DNA from: Holothuria scabra
Lineage: Eukaryota; Echinodermata; Holothuroidea; Aspidochirotida; Holothuriidae
Length of the DNA stretch: 64,000 nucleotides
Reading direction: 5' to 3'
Assembly (NCBI GenBank): GCA_037179385.1
Contig: CM074190.1
Location: 12,296,206-12,360,205 of the forward strand
Positions 47,001-61,199 of the stretch are shown one piece after another (the first letter of the stretch is position 1; the number at the start of each line of letters is the position of its first letter). A program made the translations under genes and the position numbers. The notes under the pieces were generated by a model that saw nothing but the letters and a program-made list of their open reading frames with translations, was not told the origin of the DNA and made no database searches.

Positions 47001-50000
47001 ATGTGACACTGGATAAATTATTCCTTGTTAGTTATTTAACACATTCAAACCCAAATGCATATGGCCATCTTCAAAAGATGAATTCGCAGGGTACATTAAT
47101 GCAGGCTACAAATATTAGTTTGAAAAGTAAACTTACACGTAGTTGTTGGATCAACTTGATTTAACTTCATTTGAGTGCTTCACCATGTAGTTGCCATACA
47201 GGGGCGACATCGGGGGGGGGTTGGAGTAGCAATTGCCCCCATATCTTTGCAAGAAAATGTGAAAAGAGAAGAAAAAGAAGGGAAGAAGAAGAAAAGGAGT
47301 GCCCAACTCATCCTTTGCCCTCTATCAAGATACCCTGGTGCCCCCTTTTTGCCAATTTATATGAGCAGCTTGAAAAATGAATAATTTCTAAAGAACATCA
47401 TGAATCAGTGAAGCATAATGAAACATGTTAGAAAATTAAGGCACACACTGATTGCCAGAACTTTCTTTCATGTATGATGCTACAGTGTTGGTAAATTCCT
47501 AATAAAATTAGAAAGGTTGACAAAATAATTTTCATTGTAGTTGAAATATTCCTTTCCTGAGAAATATCAACAAACACGGTTGATTCATTCCATGGTTTAA
47601 TGATAATGTTCAGTTGGTATGTTAAGGCAATCTATTTTTCTCTTAAAACCTCTCATGTTTGTACATGGAACCTCTTTGTGAATTGCATGTTTTAAGCACA
47701 TGCAGCATTTGAAATTTGTTATTGTTAAAAATATAGCAGGGTTTTGACACCACTTCTTAGATTTTGGTCCTTTTTCCCATGTGCTGTAGAGCTCTGTTTG
47801 TGCAGGTATGTGTACCATAGCCTAGCTATCAGTACTACAGTTTTAATGGATTTTGTAGAGTTCTTGGTTGTCATCTTGGCATACAGTTCCCAGGTGTGCA
47901 TTTAAATTGAATCAGATTCTGAGAAAAACAGTATGAGGAGGAAGGTAACAGAAAGGTAATAGACGGGTCCATCTACAGCAAGTAAAGTCTCAGGTATGGA
48001 ATTGATGGCTCTGGGCCACACAAAATGATTTTAGGAAAAATTATGTAATCTTAGTTTTTTGCTAAAAATATGTAATCTCAGTTTAAACACTGTTGCAAAT
48101 GCTGGCGTATGATTATATATGATACACATATTGTGAAATTTTGCAGGCTTATAGTGACTAGGCTGTTCTTGCCTGTAGAAATAGTGTGTAGTTCTAAGCC
48201 TTGGGTCCCTTTTTAGGAGCAAAAAATGTAGAACTAAATATTTGGGAAATATAGACATAATATGGTACTTTAAGATTCATTATAGATGCCAAGAATGCAA
48301 CAAAATAGCAAGAAATTACAGGTATATGGAAACAGGGAGGAAACTATTCACAAGTGTTTCACATCTAAAATTTGTGGTGCTCTGTTGTTATGCACTGCTA
48401 AATCTGATCCAGCTTTGAAAGGGTAAGAGATGGCATGGTATATATATGTACAGCAGCACAGGTGGCTCTTTAACAAATGTAACAATTGTGTTTAAAAGAA
48501 GTCCCAAAATGTCATTTAGAGGGGCAGGAAAGTATTGAAACAAATATTTCCCTTAAACAGTTGTACAAGTATTCTTTTCAGTAAAAAGTATGAACACTGG
48601 GGTATCCTTTCTTCTATCTGACATGATTTAAGCAACAGTTTGCAACATAAAACCCAAAACTTGTACACAACATATGCTGTTAGCTTGCAATCATTTTAGG
48701 TGTTTACAAATAACCCATTATGACATGAAAAGAATTCTATCACCTAAATTTGCTGTACATGTATTCCAAAAATAATTCACTTATCTTTATGCCTCAGATA
48801 ATATTTGGCCATAAATCATCTGCCATAGAGTTTTTATTGAGATTAGCACTGAATATACGGCATTCATCAACTCATTTTTCTTTAAAAATGAAGCGCTGGT
48901 ATTCGGGAGAGGGGTAAGGGATGTTGACACTTCTGGGGAATATCTTCCTCTCCTTTCAGCAGTCATAAAACCTCTAGAGGCAATTATGATACATTATTAA
49001 TTTTTTTCCCAGAATTCATGTTTTTAAAAGTGTAAAATGCTTGGTAGATATTTGTGATAAATGAATAAAGCCATTCCCATCATGCATTGGAAAATGTGGG
49101 ACATGGACAAATCTTAATCCTGTTGTCTTGCCTCTGGTTGCAATAAATTTGTTTTCTAGAAAATACTTGGAATTTCTTATTAATCTCTTCTATTCAGTTG
49201 CCAAAAAATGAATGCAAGCCATGAATTTACTGTCCTGAAGGTGAACAGTTAGCACAACAAATCTGTTTATATTTCACAATACTATCTGCATGTGTTTCAC
49301 CAAACAAAAAAAATACTTTCTTTCAATATTTCATTGTAATGCACTAGAAGCAATGTAAAAGAGAGTTCTGATCCAACTTACAGACCTCTCTGTATTGCTT
49401 GCATCAGATAATTTATGCTTTGTTAGAGATGATTTGTTTTATGAGACATTTGTTTCTGAGTTCAAAGTGAATATTAAAACCAAAGATGCAGTAATATGAT
49501 TCTTAATGAAGAATTATCGCTTCAATCATTTGTAAATTGATAATTAATACTACTGCATTTCTAAAAACCTATTAGTTAAACAAATTTTGAGGAAGTTGGA
49601 GATGTATTTCAGCATGAATTTTTGGTGCTGAGTTGTTGATGTAGTAAAACATTAAAAATTTCAAAAGCTGAGCATCCTTTTTTGATCAGTACACAGCTTG
49701 TATACATGTTCACAAAATACTTTCTGGGCATAGCAAGTGGATAGCACAGTGCTCCTTTCCCTGGAGAAAAAATAAATAAAATTGAGGCCACATGTAGATA
49801 TTTATACAGCCCTTCCTGTTATAGCATTAAGAGGTCTTTTACCTGTATTATGCATACACACTTTCACCATCATACATCATCATAAAGGTGTAGAGGCTAT
49901 GGGCAAAGGCAAAGATAACAACCAATATTTTTTTTTGCTGCTCAGGTTAAAAGTAGTGAGTCATTTATAATAAAATGTGCAAAAAAAAAAAAACAAAAAA

Positions 50001-53000
50001 AACAACAACAACGAATTCTTATGTCCCAATTTTGTTTTTTTTTATATATGCCATATTCTCTTTTAATTAATTGCCAATATACTACATGTTTCTTAAAACA
50101 AAGTGCTGTACAGTACAATTTAACAAACACTTTATTATATTTTAATTTGTATCTAGAATTTATTTTAAGACTTAGGTGAGTCAGGCCGTTACATTGAAAG
50201 CCCTTTTACTCATCTACACTTTTCCCAGAATATTAAATATAAACGAACATTTTTTTTTTGGGCAAAGAGAAAGAAAATATTTCTGCTCATAATATACAGC
50301 TTTGTTTACAGTATCATATTTCTTTAAGATCTGAAGCTATTCCTCTTGTATATCACATGAGACAATTCTGTTTAACTAGACTCAGCTACATGCTCAGTAG
50401 TTGAAGTTTATGAAAGGAGCAACCCAGGAGTAACTCTTTGTCATGTTTGCCCTGGTTTTTGTAGGTTTTAGCAGCAACATTGTTGGCAAAAAATTCATTG
50501 CTTTGATGGACAAAGATTGTTGTTTTCTTGTTTACTCCATGCAGTTAATCCATGTGACTTACTGTCTGCTCAGACTGTATGGGAGTATATGAGACAATTC
50601 ACAATGAGAGGGATGAGGGATAGGGGCCAGGGGCATGTTTTTTTTTAATACTAATAGCAAAATCTCTTTTATACTGTAAAAAGATGTGGTTTTGCACTCC
50701 AGGGTGACTCTGCACAAAAAACAGACATTTCCCCTTTTTTAGATTGTCTTCTTTTGTGACATATGTAATGTCCAATAATTGTGCAAATCTGCCAACATTC
50801 ATGTCTTTCTTTCATCCAAACTTGATTCTTCTAATTCACTCTTGTTTGGTATGATAGCCTGCCACATGGCAACCTGTGCAAACTGCTTTACAACTTATAA
50901 AATTCTGTTGCAAGGATCATTTCATGTTGAAGCAAGCAATATCATATTGCTCGTGTGCATATTATATCAAATTTTACTCATTACATTTCTTGCAATAAAA
51001 AGTGGATCTCCTTCCAACATTTCCAATCTTGTAAACACCATATTTCCATAATAGCCAATTGCATTCTACAAACTGTAATCTCTTGACTGTAATCTCCTGG
51101 TGTGTACTAAGATCTCTTGGAAAAATCATAATGAAAGAATTTTTTCATATTATGCACCTCTACACCGTGGAATGTTAAATTTACCACTGAAGGTTAAAAA
51201 AAAAAAGTAAAAGTCTTGCATTTTTCAAGAAAAAACTTACCTGTTTTTCTATTTGTGATTAGCTTTATTTGAAATTTGTTCTTGTGAAGTGCTTTGAGCT
51301 AGCCTTTCAAACAACTAGATTTGGAAAGCTATAAAAAATCATTAATTACTATTAGGAATAGATAAACTGTTACTATTTTTTATATTAAATTATAGTGTTA
51401 ACCATTAAAATATGGTACTTATTCAAAGTTGCCTGAACAGCCTTAGTATACTAATTTTAATCATTTCCTTGTACAAAACAGGAAGTTTTAACCATTTTTC
51501 AATCTATGAAATGTCAAAACGTGTCAAAGGAAATAATTTGCGATAAGAGAGCTGGTAGTTTTCCCCCTAACTATTAGCTAGATGTCTACATACATGGATT
51601 TCCATCAATATTGCCAGTCTCATTTTATGTAGTGAACATTGGAATGTGAATTTCCACACCCTTTATATTTACCATGAAATATGGTCAAAAAAGTAACAAT
51701 ATTCTCATAAAACATTTTCATTATCAAATAAAGTTCTCGCCCATGCCACTTTTGTACTGCTGTATATTTGGAAGAGCAGTAATGTTATGTCATGTGCTTA
51801 TTACACAATATAATTGACCATGATGATAAACTCCACCACCTTGTCCCACCACCCTGTGCAATGTACTACCCATCCAATACTGTACGTGGGATACATTGCA
51901 ACACACCTAGGGATATACTTTACTGGTGTGTGCTATTAGTCATTATTTGTTACAGCAGAAAAGGATGTTAGGGATGTTAGGGTTATCTGCTAAAGATCTG
52001 GTCATAATTTACAGCAGGGATCATGGGTCATTTGTTTGATGAGTGAAATCACAGGTTCTTAAAATTCTTACTTTCTGCTAGCTAGCTGTGGCCTAAACCA
52101 ATGCCAGTTGTTGAAACCAGTACCAATCTCTGCATCCTCTTAATCCAAAAACCAAGTAATGTGCAACCCCCCCCCCCCTCCTCTCAGGGACTGCAAATTC
52201 AAAAACTTTTCTACATAGAGTGATAAGACATGTATACCCACTAGAATATGGTAATATTTAGCAACTACCAGGTCAAATCAGATATGTAATTTTCAGGAAT
52301 TTGTATTTCAGGGATGGATGCTATACTGTAGGAAGTTTTTGTAGTGGTCTGATGCAGCTTGATAAAAATGATTTGATGGGTGGAATTTGAATCAGATATA
52401 AAGGACTGCTTAATGCATGCTTTTAATTGTTTCGGTGAACAAGTGTATCAGGTCTTACAGAAAGGTTAATAACAGGTATTCATTAATAAGTCCTCATTGG
52501 GCAGAAATTTGTTCCTGTTTGGCTTTCACCTAACTGTATTCAATCATATAAGTAAAAGAACAAAAAGTCTCATAAATGCAAGTTTTTAAGGAAAATGTAG
52601 TTTGTGGTCACATATAATCCTGTGCCCATTATATGACAGGTATCATATTTTACAAAATAACTCCTGTAGCTTGGGGTAAGCTGATTCAGTTTGGTTTCAG
52701 GTGCATTTTTCTTTCTCAAAGTGATGACTTTATGTAATTGACCCCGGCAAAGTTCCAGAAGACAGTGTAGAGATTTGTTACCAACTCAAGTGTTGTGCAC
52801 ACCTACAGCTGTTTTGAGGGCCAAGTATCTACTTTCCTGTAATCATAACCAGAGTCCTGTTGTCTTTTAGTCGTGGCCAAAAGGCCAAATTGATATGCAG
52901 CAATCCCATGTGAAGGTCTTCATTATTGAGGTCTAGACCATATTGTTTGTTTTAAATGCCATTGCTCTCACTTAAAGGGCAAGAGCAGCCTCTCCAAGTT

Positions 53001-54582
53001 AAAGTAGTGTAGTGCACTATTCTGTTTCATGGTGGATTGGCTCTTAAGGGGCATGTGAAATTAGTTTTCTTGTCACATGTGAAATTTACTGGTAGACACT
53101 GCTTGGTTTACCTTGAAATGCAATGTTAAAGTCGTAAAAAATAATAAAAATTACTTTGAAGAGAATTGAAAAGAAAATTGTGAGAGATAGGCCCTAGCTG
53201 TTGCTTTAAAGTAGGTTTGGGAGGACTGCCATTGCCCATTAAAGAATCTTTCCCATCTGGACCTAATATAAGGAAAGGTAGAACAGCAACCAATTCATTC
53301 AAAGTAATGGTGTAAAAAGGGGCGCAGGGAATTAATTTATTTGGAATCATGTTTCATGTGCAAGGTATAATGATTAAATGGCTTCACTATTGGAATGGGG
53401 TCTACTCTACTGAATGTTCCTGGGTTTCACTGTTCCCAGTTTTTGTGTTGCAATGGTTTGCAATGATTTCAAGATTCATTATTCCTTTGATTGATCTTTC
53501 TCGCAACATCTACCAGTTTGGAAACATTTAGCCCTGGGAACATTGAACCCTGGGAACATTGACATAGCCCCATTTTGAAATTGTGTGCAACATTCAGACT
53601 CGCTAATTTTTTAATAAAAATGAAGAGACCTGAAAACTGCTATGCTAAGTTTGGTGTTCACAAAATTATTCTGTTGTGGTTGGTTACAGGGATTTTTAGG
53701 GGTAGGTTTTTTTTTAATTCAAGGGGTGGGTTGGTGTTTTTCCTCAGTTCACCATCTCCTTCAAAGATGAAAGTACATTGCACTACTAGATTTTCTTTTG
53801 TTGATCTTATTGGTTGGTTTTGAAACTATGTCACATATGTCAACCTTTTCATATGTCCTTGTCACTTAGAAATTTGATTCAATTAAAATTGGCATTGTCC
53901 CTATCAAAAAATACTTGTATGGTTATCTATATCTCAGAGGATAAATGTAAACATGGCTCAGTGTCCTTTTTCAGGAATGGCTATTTCATTCAGTTTACAG
54001 TGTTTTCAACAATTTTTTTTTAATTGTATGCAGACCAACCCAAAGTATACTGAAATAGCTATATGCAGTGATCTGGTTTGGATAGACTGTAGAAGATACT
54101 CTGAAGGAAAACAAGAGCAAATTTAAAACATGAATCATCTGATATATCCAAATAAAATGTGGTGAAACCTCAGATACCTATCAATATGAAATGCATCAAA
54201 GTGAGAGCAGCGCTGAAAATCATACCATATCACTTTAGAGGTATCGCTTACAAAAAAAAAAAAGAGTTTGGGAAGCACACACATGTATACAACTCGATTG
54301 AAAAATTTATAAAAAAGAAGTTGGTAGAGCTGCAGTGATAGAACAAGCATATGGAGCTTTTCATGTCAAATATTAATGCACCAATTTGAGAATCTCATGT
54401 TTAGTTGCAATCGAGGGTAGGTTTTCATAAAAGTAGCTTTTGTTGTGTAGAATAGGCCTAGTGATGGTGAACATGAGCATAGTCAAATCAAGTACTTCTT
54501 GAGAGTGTAAATTGCTATGCTCAGTCAGTTTCAGGTTTGTTTGCAAGTAGTGATAGTGAAGGAGAGGGAGACAACCATGATC

Positions 54583-54704
54583 CCACAAATTTCACCCCCC
54601 CCTTAGACTTCTCTTGTATGTTCTTTATAGTAAGGGCATCCACAAATTTCAACCCCCCCCCCCCCCTTAGACTACTCTTGTATGTTCTTTATAGTAAGGG
54701 CATC
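54583..54704 (+). repeat. tandem duplication with C-tract length change
   Basis: Two units beginning CCACAAATTTCA, continuing through a C run, then TCTTGTATGTTCTTTATAG and TAAGGGCATC. Unit one is 57 bases, unit two about 64; most of the difference is in the C run (7-8 versus about 14). Near-identity means a recent event. Confidence 0.88.
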
Positions 54705-57673
54705 CTTTGTGTAATTTTTCAGTGTAATGCTCGGGGTGATCAATTTTAAAGTGATAAATTTATGTATTAAGTTTCATTCTTGAGAAAAAAATATACAGAA
54801 ATGAAACACTTTGAAGAGTAAACATTTGGTACCAAAAAAAAAAAGGGTAAAAGAAGCAAAATTAGAAGAAGAAACATGAAAGAACTTTCTAAAACAAAAA
54901 TTGTTTCTAGCTTTGACTGTGCTTTAGATTATTTTTAACAACATTCTATGAAAATGCTTGTGGAATACAACATCAAAGTGGCAGCATAACATTACCCTCG
55001 GTACTCATTTACAATTGGGGCCTTTTCCCACACCCTCTCATCGCCTTGTGGAGGTACCCATATGGGATTAGAGTGAAACCATGTTAAGGGGGAGGGGAGT
55101 GTCTTGGAAATTGTCCACCTAATCTATCAGCTTGCAATACTTCACTGTATCAAGGAGCACTGGTAATGATAGTTGCCAAGCAGCATGCGTGGACCTTTGG
55201 TGCTGGCTGACATCAGATACACAGTTTGTATCATTTCAACTAAGTGCTTGTACCCTTTAAAATATTGAACTGGTGGTTTGGAGACGATCAGACTAAGCAG
55301 GTTTATTGATATAAAACAGGAAACAAGAAATCACAAGTTGGGGCCAGTTTATGTCAGCCTACAGGACACATCTATATGCATCTAAAAGGGTATCAAGGCT
55401 GAAAAGAAGACCTTGTGTTATCTGGGATGTATGCTTTTATCTTATTTGGAATGACAAGGTCCAAAGTGGTCTTAAAGAGATGTATTGAGTCTTTTAGAGT
55501 TTTAATTAAATCAATCAGTTTATACCATTAAGGTACTGTATGTACACTTGCATGAAAAAGAGGTATAGTCTTGGAAAAATTTCAACCTGATGATTACCAA
55601 TTTACAAATAATTCACTGTAACAACTAAAAAATTTGTTCAGTGCTCAACACCCAAACCAAGTATACATGCAAAACCACACCTTTCATTACATCCGATTAA
55701 ATCCATCAGTGAAAAAGTAATGCCCCTTACAGCATGTTCTTTACAACAGGTTTGTGAACAAACTAAGTAATGTGACCTATTACTACATTTATGCCTGTAC
55801 TGAGCCCGTAGTTGCTGTTTAACACACCGATAGGAGTAAACTCAGTGTGCTATGGGGCATACCTCCCTCATTAGTTTGTGATTCAAATTGCAGACCTAGG
55901 AGCATATGACAGGTTGCTTTACTTTTCAAACAGCAGGATATAGAGAAATTACATGTATACAAAATGAAAATTAAACAACTTATATGATGCCACTCTCCAA
56001 ACAAAATTATGGTAGAATTGGATTGAACTGTCAGTTGATAATTCCCATGATTTCGTAAATTTATAAATAACAAATCTTCCACAGATAAGCTCCACATTCT
56101 TATTCTTACTCTCCTTCAACTGTGAGGGATGTGAACATGTAGTTAGCTAGGCCCAACCAGTGAATGGAGCTTCGTCTCCCTATATGTGTTGCAAAATACC
56201 CCACTTTACAGGCAGCATACTAGTTACAGAGATGCTGAAATGTGGTGGTACTTTAGTTTGTTGTGAGGGTGCATCTTGTACACAATGTGTGTTACATGAC
56301 CTGATGTTACCACTCTTCCTATTAGGAGTGTGCCAAGGCAGCAAGGAGCATTGTTTGTAAATGAGCTTGTTCGATGAGGAAATGGTTGTTCCTTTCCGTC
56401 CATATTTCAGGAAATTGATGATGATCTGCTGCAAGTTATTTTTGATCCATTTTTGGAAAGAAAAAAGGACCACAAAAGGACCACGTTTAAGTCGCTTTGT
56501 AATAGTTCTTTTTAAGACACAATACATCCCATTTTGAAGGGAATCAAGAACATTAATTGCTTAAAATGTGAAAGTCCATCATTTCCTTTGATTGTTTTCA
56601 GCACTGTTGTAGTAACTAGTATGCAGCTAGATTTTCCAAGGTACCATCCATAATCACTTTCTACCAAACCAAGTCACATTTCTTTCTCACAAGATCACAA
56701 AGGCCTGGTTATGAATATCAGGGGTCACACGATGAATATCAGGGGTCACACATTAACCTTTGGAAGAAGATTCAGATTTGCAGCCAAAATAATGGCAAGA
56801 ACACTGTGTACCATACAACTATGGGAAGACTTGCCAATTCATTTCTTGGATTCTTGATTTGAATTTTAAGCTTTAAAAAGAACAACTCAAACAGTCACCA
56901 CAAAAATTGCCTTTAAAATCAATTGGTTCCCAAATCAGTCTCTTACACGTACTTGCATTGCTAAATACAGTATGTTAATCACTACATGTTAAATATATTT
57001 CCAGCAATTTAAGGCAAAGCATTGAATTAAATACTCCATCTATGTTAAAATCAAGTAACAATAAAATTGTTATAAATATTCATAACTAAATAACCCATTC
57101 TTGAATTAAGATAATGGGGAATAATACTATTCTCTAATTGGGATAACTGCATTTTCCCTTTAAAAAATTGGGTTTTGTTTTAAACATATTTTGCAATGGC
57201 TCAGTGACATAATGAGATGAAATGTCCATTGATATGAATGCTTTCACAATAAAAAAAAAAAAAAATCAGTTTTGCCGTTATAAAATTTAAATAATTTCAG
57301 TAGCATCATAAACCTGTGTTTCTGATTTTATCACAGTTGTGTACCAATTTTGCTGGCATATGATTGAAATCTTGTTTTGTACAAATAAGTAGTTTTTACT
57401 GAGTTAGGACTATGATATATACAGTTATTGCATAACTTTATATGCTTAGATCCATATTATGGTTATTTTTATTATGGGAAAATATAAAAAAATGTCTTAA
57501 ATAAGTTGAGATAATTTTAATTCTGATTCCACATTAGGATAGATAACTTTGACTGTAATGGATAACTACTGCATGTCTCCCTGACTGAATGACTGAGTGA
57601 CCCAAGGATTTCAACGTACTAGTCCTCTGACCCCAAACTACAGTACAGTTCTTGTACTAGGGGTTTACCAAAA

Positions 57674-57883
57674 TTCTCAGTTGGCCCAGCTCTTTGATTG
57701 ACAGCTAATTCAAACAATGCATGGTACAAAAGCTTTTATTACACAGCAAGAACTGTACTGAGAGTGTTTGATTAGGCCTACAGTACAAATTGAACTTTTT
57801 ATACTCACCCTGAGACAATAAACTGAGATTGTGTCTGGAATAGGATGAATTTCAGAAAATTGTGGGAGGGGCTTAAGTAAGAA
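57674..57883 (+). repeat. dispersed ~205-bp repeat, copy 2
   Basis: Second copy of the repeat at 36341-36540, same orientation. Shares GAGATTGTGTCTGGA and ATTGTGGGAGGGGCTTAA, with interspersed substitutions and small indels. Confidence 0.8.
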
Positions 57884-60800
57884 GGTAAGGAAAATTGGTA
57901 CTGTTTGGGGTGAGAGAATTGGATCTTTAAGGCAGTCATTCATCATCCCAAACTATAATTTTACTGATAGTCTGCAGAATTTTCCTTTGGCATTGCTCTT
58001 GGATTGACATATACTGTAAAAATGTGAGAGTGGCTCATTTTGCACATCATGCACTGTACTTAGAGTTTTTATTTCATTTTAGGGCCTTGTAGGTTTACTA
58101 AGGCATGCCTGAAGCAGTGACGAGAATAGTGTCTGGATATGAAGGAAGTGTTTAAGACAGCTGCAGGACCAGCTAGAAGTATGTAGGCAGTGGGGATACA
58201 AAGGAAGGGGGAAATTGGGCCTTACTCACCTTTACAGATGCCATTTTTTTGGATCAGATATGTAGCCCTACATTTTTTTAAAGGTGGCATATGTGGCACC
58301 AGATTGCATGTAAGGACAACCAATTTCTCAAAAATTTTGAATGGGGAAGAATTGTCTCTGTAAGGCCCCCTCAGTAATGCCAATTTTTTTTTTAATTCCT
58401 AAAAATAGGCAAATTTTGTCAAATTCCAAATTATACTTCAACAGGTAACCTCTAGTTGGTGGTACCAATTGACTCTAGGACAACTAACTTTTTAACAATT
58501 CTCAAAAGGGAAGGGCCCATCCCTTAGACTTCTTCCCCGGACAGCTTAGGCATACAAGATGAATACAGGGAAGTGTGGGATGGGAAGGTGTAGTGATCAT
58601 GCAGTTTGCCATTTATAATGCAAGAAATGTTAGGGGAAAAATCAATAACACTTGAGAATTCGAACAGTCACAATTTCATCAATTCAGGGGATCTTAAATT
58701 TAAGCAAGAGTCACAATAGAGAAATATTAGAATATTTTTTCAATCCCATTGTACAGTTTCCCTCAAAAGGATCAGGACCATTTAATGTAGTAGTGGTGGT
58801 AACCTACATTTTATGTGGTAGTATCCTTATCTTTTAGCATATGTTGCTGTTTTTTTGTTGTTGCCAACAAAAGCTAAACAAAGAGACTGTTTAGATTTTC
58901 TTTCCAAGCATGAAAACACAATTTTGGGTCATCATCAATTTTTCAAAATTTTCTCTAACGCCCTGTGCCAACCCCTGGCGCTCTGCTTGGATAGCCTTTT
59001 GGGCAAAATAACAATTTTTGGGTCAACTTCATATCGGAACTATGCGCTACGGGCTCTCCAAACTCATCCTTAACTGCGTATCGAAACGGCCATTTTTGGC
59101 ATATATTCCGTCACTGAAAGTTGTGCATTCATCCTATCATTCTAGTCTGCACGGATTTTGAAAGTTCTATCCGTACTTCATTTTTTCTAGAAGGGTTTTA
59201 GGAACACTATGCGAAATTTGAATAAAAAAATGAATTTTCATGATTTTTCAATGGGGCTACACTGTAGTTGTCAAAATGCTGTTTTGGGAGCATTTGGACT
59301 CCTTTAAGCTACCGTAACATTTTTTGCAGCGTGCTAAAATTCTAGTCCGAACGGAATCTGAAAGTATAACTATTCATGAGCAAAGGTACCAAATTTTGGC
59401 TCATTTGGCCAATGGGAACCCTCCGCGAAATCACAAAGCAAAAAAAAAACGATTCTGAGCTCGAATCTTTTCTTTTGCTGTCCTTTGTTTGGGAGAGCGC
59501 GACAAGGTCAGGTGATGTCATCAGATTCCATTCAACACACACGCTGTTCGTTTAGAAGAAACTTGGATCAACCTGTTGGAAATTTCCTCGATTTTTTCCT
59601 ATTTATCGTTCTTTTATCTTAACAAAAAGTACATCAACTGTTTCAGCAAACGTTATAGACCTGAATTTTTGTATTTTCGTGTGAAAACAGTAGTCTCTGA
59701 GTGATAAATCAAGACAGATTTTGGAAGGCTTTAGACTGCAGTAAATCAAATGAGTGAGAAGCTTTTTGGAATATACCAAGTAATGTTTCTACGGGGATTA
59801 CAAAACTGGCTCTGTTCATGTATGCAGTGCACGGTCAAAGTGAAGGAATGTGTGTAGGCCTACCGTTATGTGTAAAATACTTTTTAATAGCTTAATGGAG
59901 CTACTTAGGAGTAGCTCACATGACAGAAACACTTTTAATTACCATCTATCAACCATACGAAAGTTTTTGCGCCAAACCAATAGCTGTTTTTTTATTTCAA
60001 TATGAGACTCATTGCATTTTTTCTTCCGTCATTTGTTAACTAAAAATTGAGAATAAAACCTGTTGAAAAATAGATCTATTCTCTATATAGTCATTCTTGT
60101 GCATTTCGTAATGCCAGCCTACTCAAAACACTTCTTCAGAGTAAAGAAACTCCCTCTAGTAAAGTGGAATAGACCTCCTGGGATCCACATGGGAATACAC
60201 TCGCTCACAGAGCTCGCGTAGAAGTGCAGTGAACTGTGAAACCGCGAAATAGGCTGTGCTGCACAGCAAATTTCGTGAAAGAGCTGGTAGCGTTTTGCCA
60301 GAAATAGTTCCAATATGAGTGGTTTTTAATAAGTTTCTGATTTGCAGTTTGCAAACTTATTTTGAAGTGAGCTTTTCATTGCAAACAACAAAAGAAGACA
60401 GTGACTGGCTATATTCTCCGTTATAAACCAGGAAAATGCCATTTCTGGCCATTTGAGGTGGTCTAATTTTTTTAAATTTTCTGCACACCCCTGGCCAACC
60501 AATGGTGACGCTCCTCTTAGATAGTCTTCATAGCAGACGAAGAATGTTTTGTGGCAAAGAAAAAACTGCAAACTGAAATGCTGCCATTTGCCTTTGCCGA
60601 TGTACATGTTCTTTTATTTTAACTCATAAAAGTATTCAAATTTAAAAACAAATTTCAGTTCAAAAGGTATCGTAAATGGCATTATAAATTGCATGTAAAG
60701 ACACAGAATTTTAAGTTTTAATCCTCATGAACCACCACAATTCAACTTTTAACACTGATCCTGTTAAAGTCGAAAATCTTGCAGCTCCTTGCATCTAGGC

Positions 60801-61037
60801 TCCTCAAAAAAGCCAAAAAATTTCAGTGGGGAAGGGGACAACTCCTCCCCTTACACTCCTCCCTCAGGTTGGCAATCTCTCAACAAACTGCATGTCCCCC
60901 CGTCCTTCAGAGGGATCCCGAGTACAACACTAGAAAATCAGAATTTTCAAGGGTAATGAATTTCTTCATTTAACTACATTAATAAACTGATTTTTAATGT
61001 GAGCTTAATTATTCATTTTTTATTTCCCTTTCACAGG

Positions 61038-61199
61038 CCATATGAAGTGATAAACTGTGGATTTTATCTATGACATTGCGGCGGGTCACACTGTGCTGTA
61101 AGTGGATAAATTCTACATGTTGGGATCACCAGGGTCGGTAAAAGTGCAGATTTTGAATCTATGAAGTGCCATACAACTTCGGCCTGTAATGTCTGAAAT
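61038..61199 (+). other. probable 5' UTR of the NALF-like exon
   Basis: A good splice acceptor (TTTCCCTTTCACAG) ends at 61037. The stretch to 61199 is non-coding in the frame used downstream, with an in-frame TGA two codons before the ATG at 61200. An upstream 5' UTR exon is therefore likely but not located. Confidence 0.4.

Larger units (their letters stand above)
44570..61037. other. long non-coding stretch, no gene recognised
   Basis: About 16 kb without a convincing exon. From 44.6 to 45.3 kb it is crowded with TAGGCCTA/TTAGGCTAA words; a G run lies at 46030-46053, another G-tract remnant at 47205-47240, a tandem duplication at 54583-54704, a 22-bp doublet (ATGAATATCAGGGGTCACAC) at 56711-56750, the second copy of a dispersed repeat at 57674-57883 and a degraded ~200-bp repeat around 59135-59440. 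It could be one large intron between the 44.0 kb promoter and the 61.0 kb acceptor; this is speculation. Confidence 0.4.

Noticed and set aside
47171..47384. Two overlapping 69-codon frames with a basic EKRRKRREEEE stretch
   Set aside because: They arise from a G-tract repeat remnant and a purine run; no family resemblance and no splice context.
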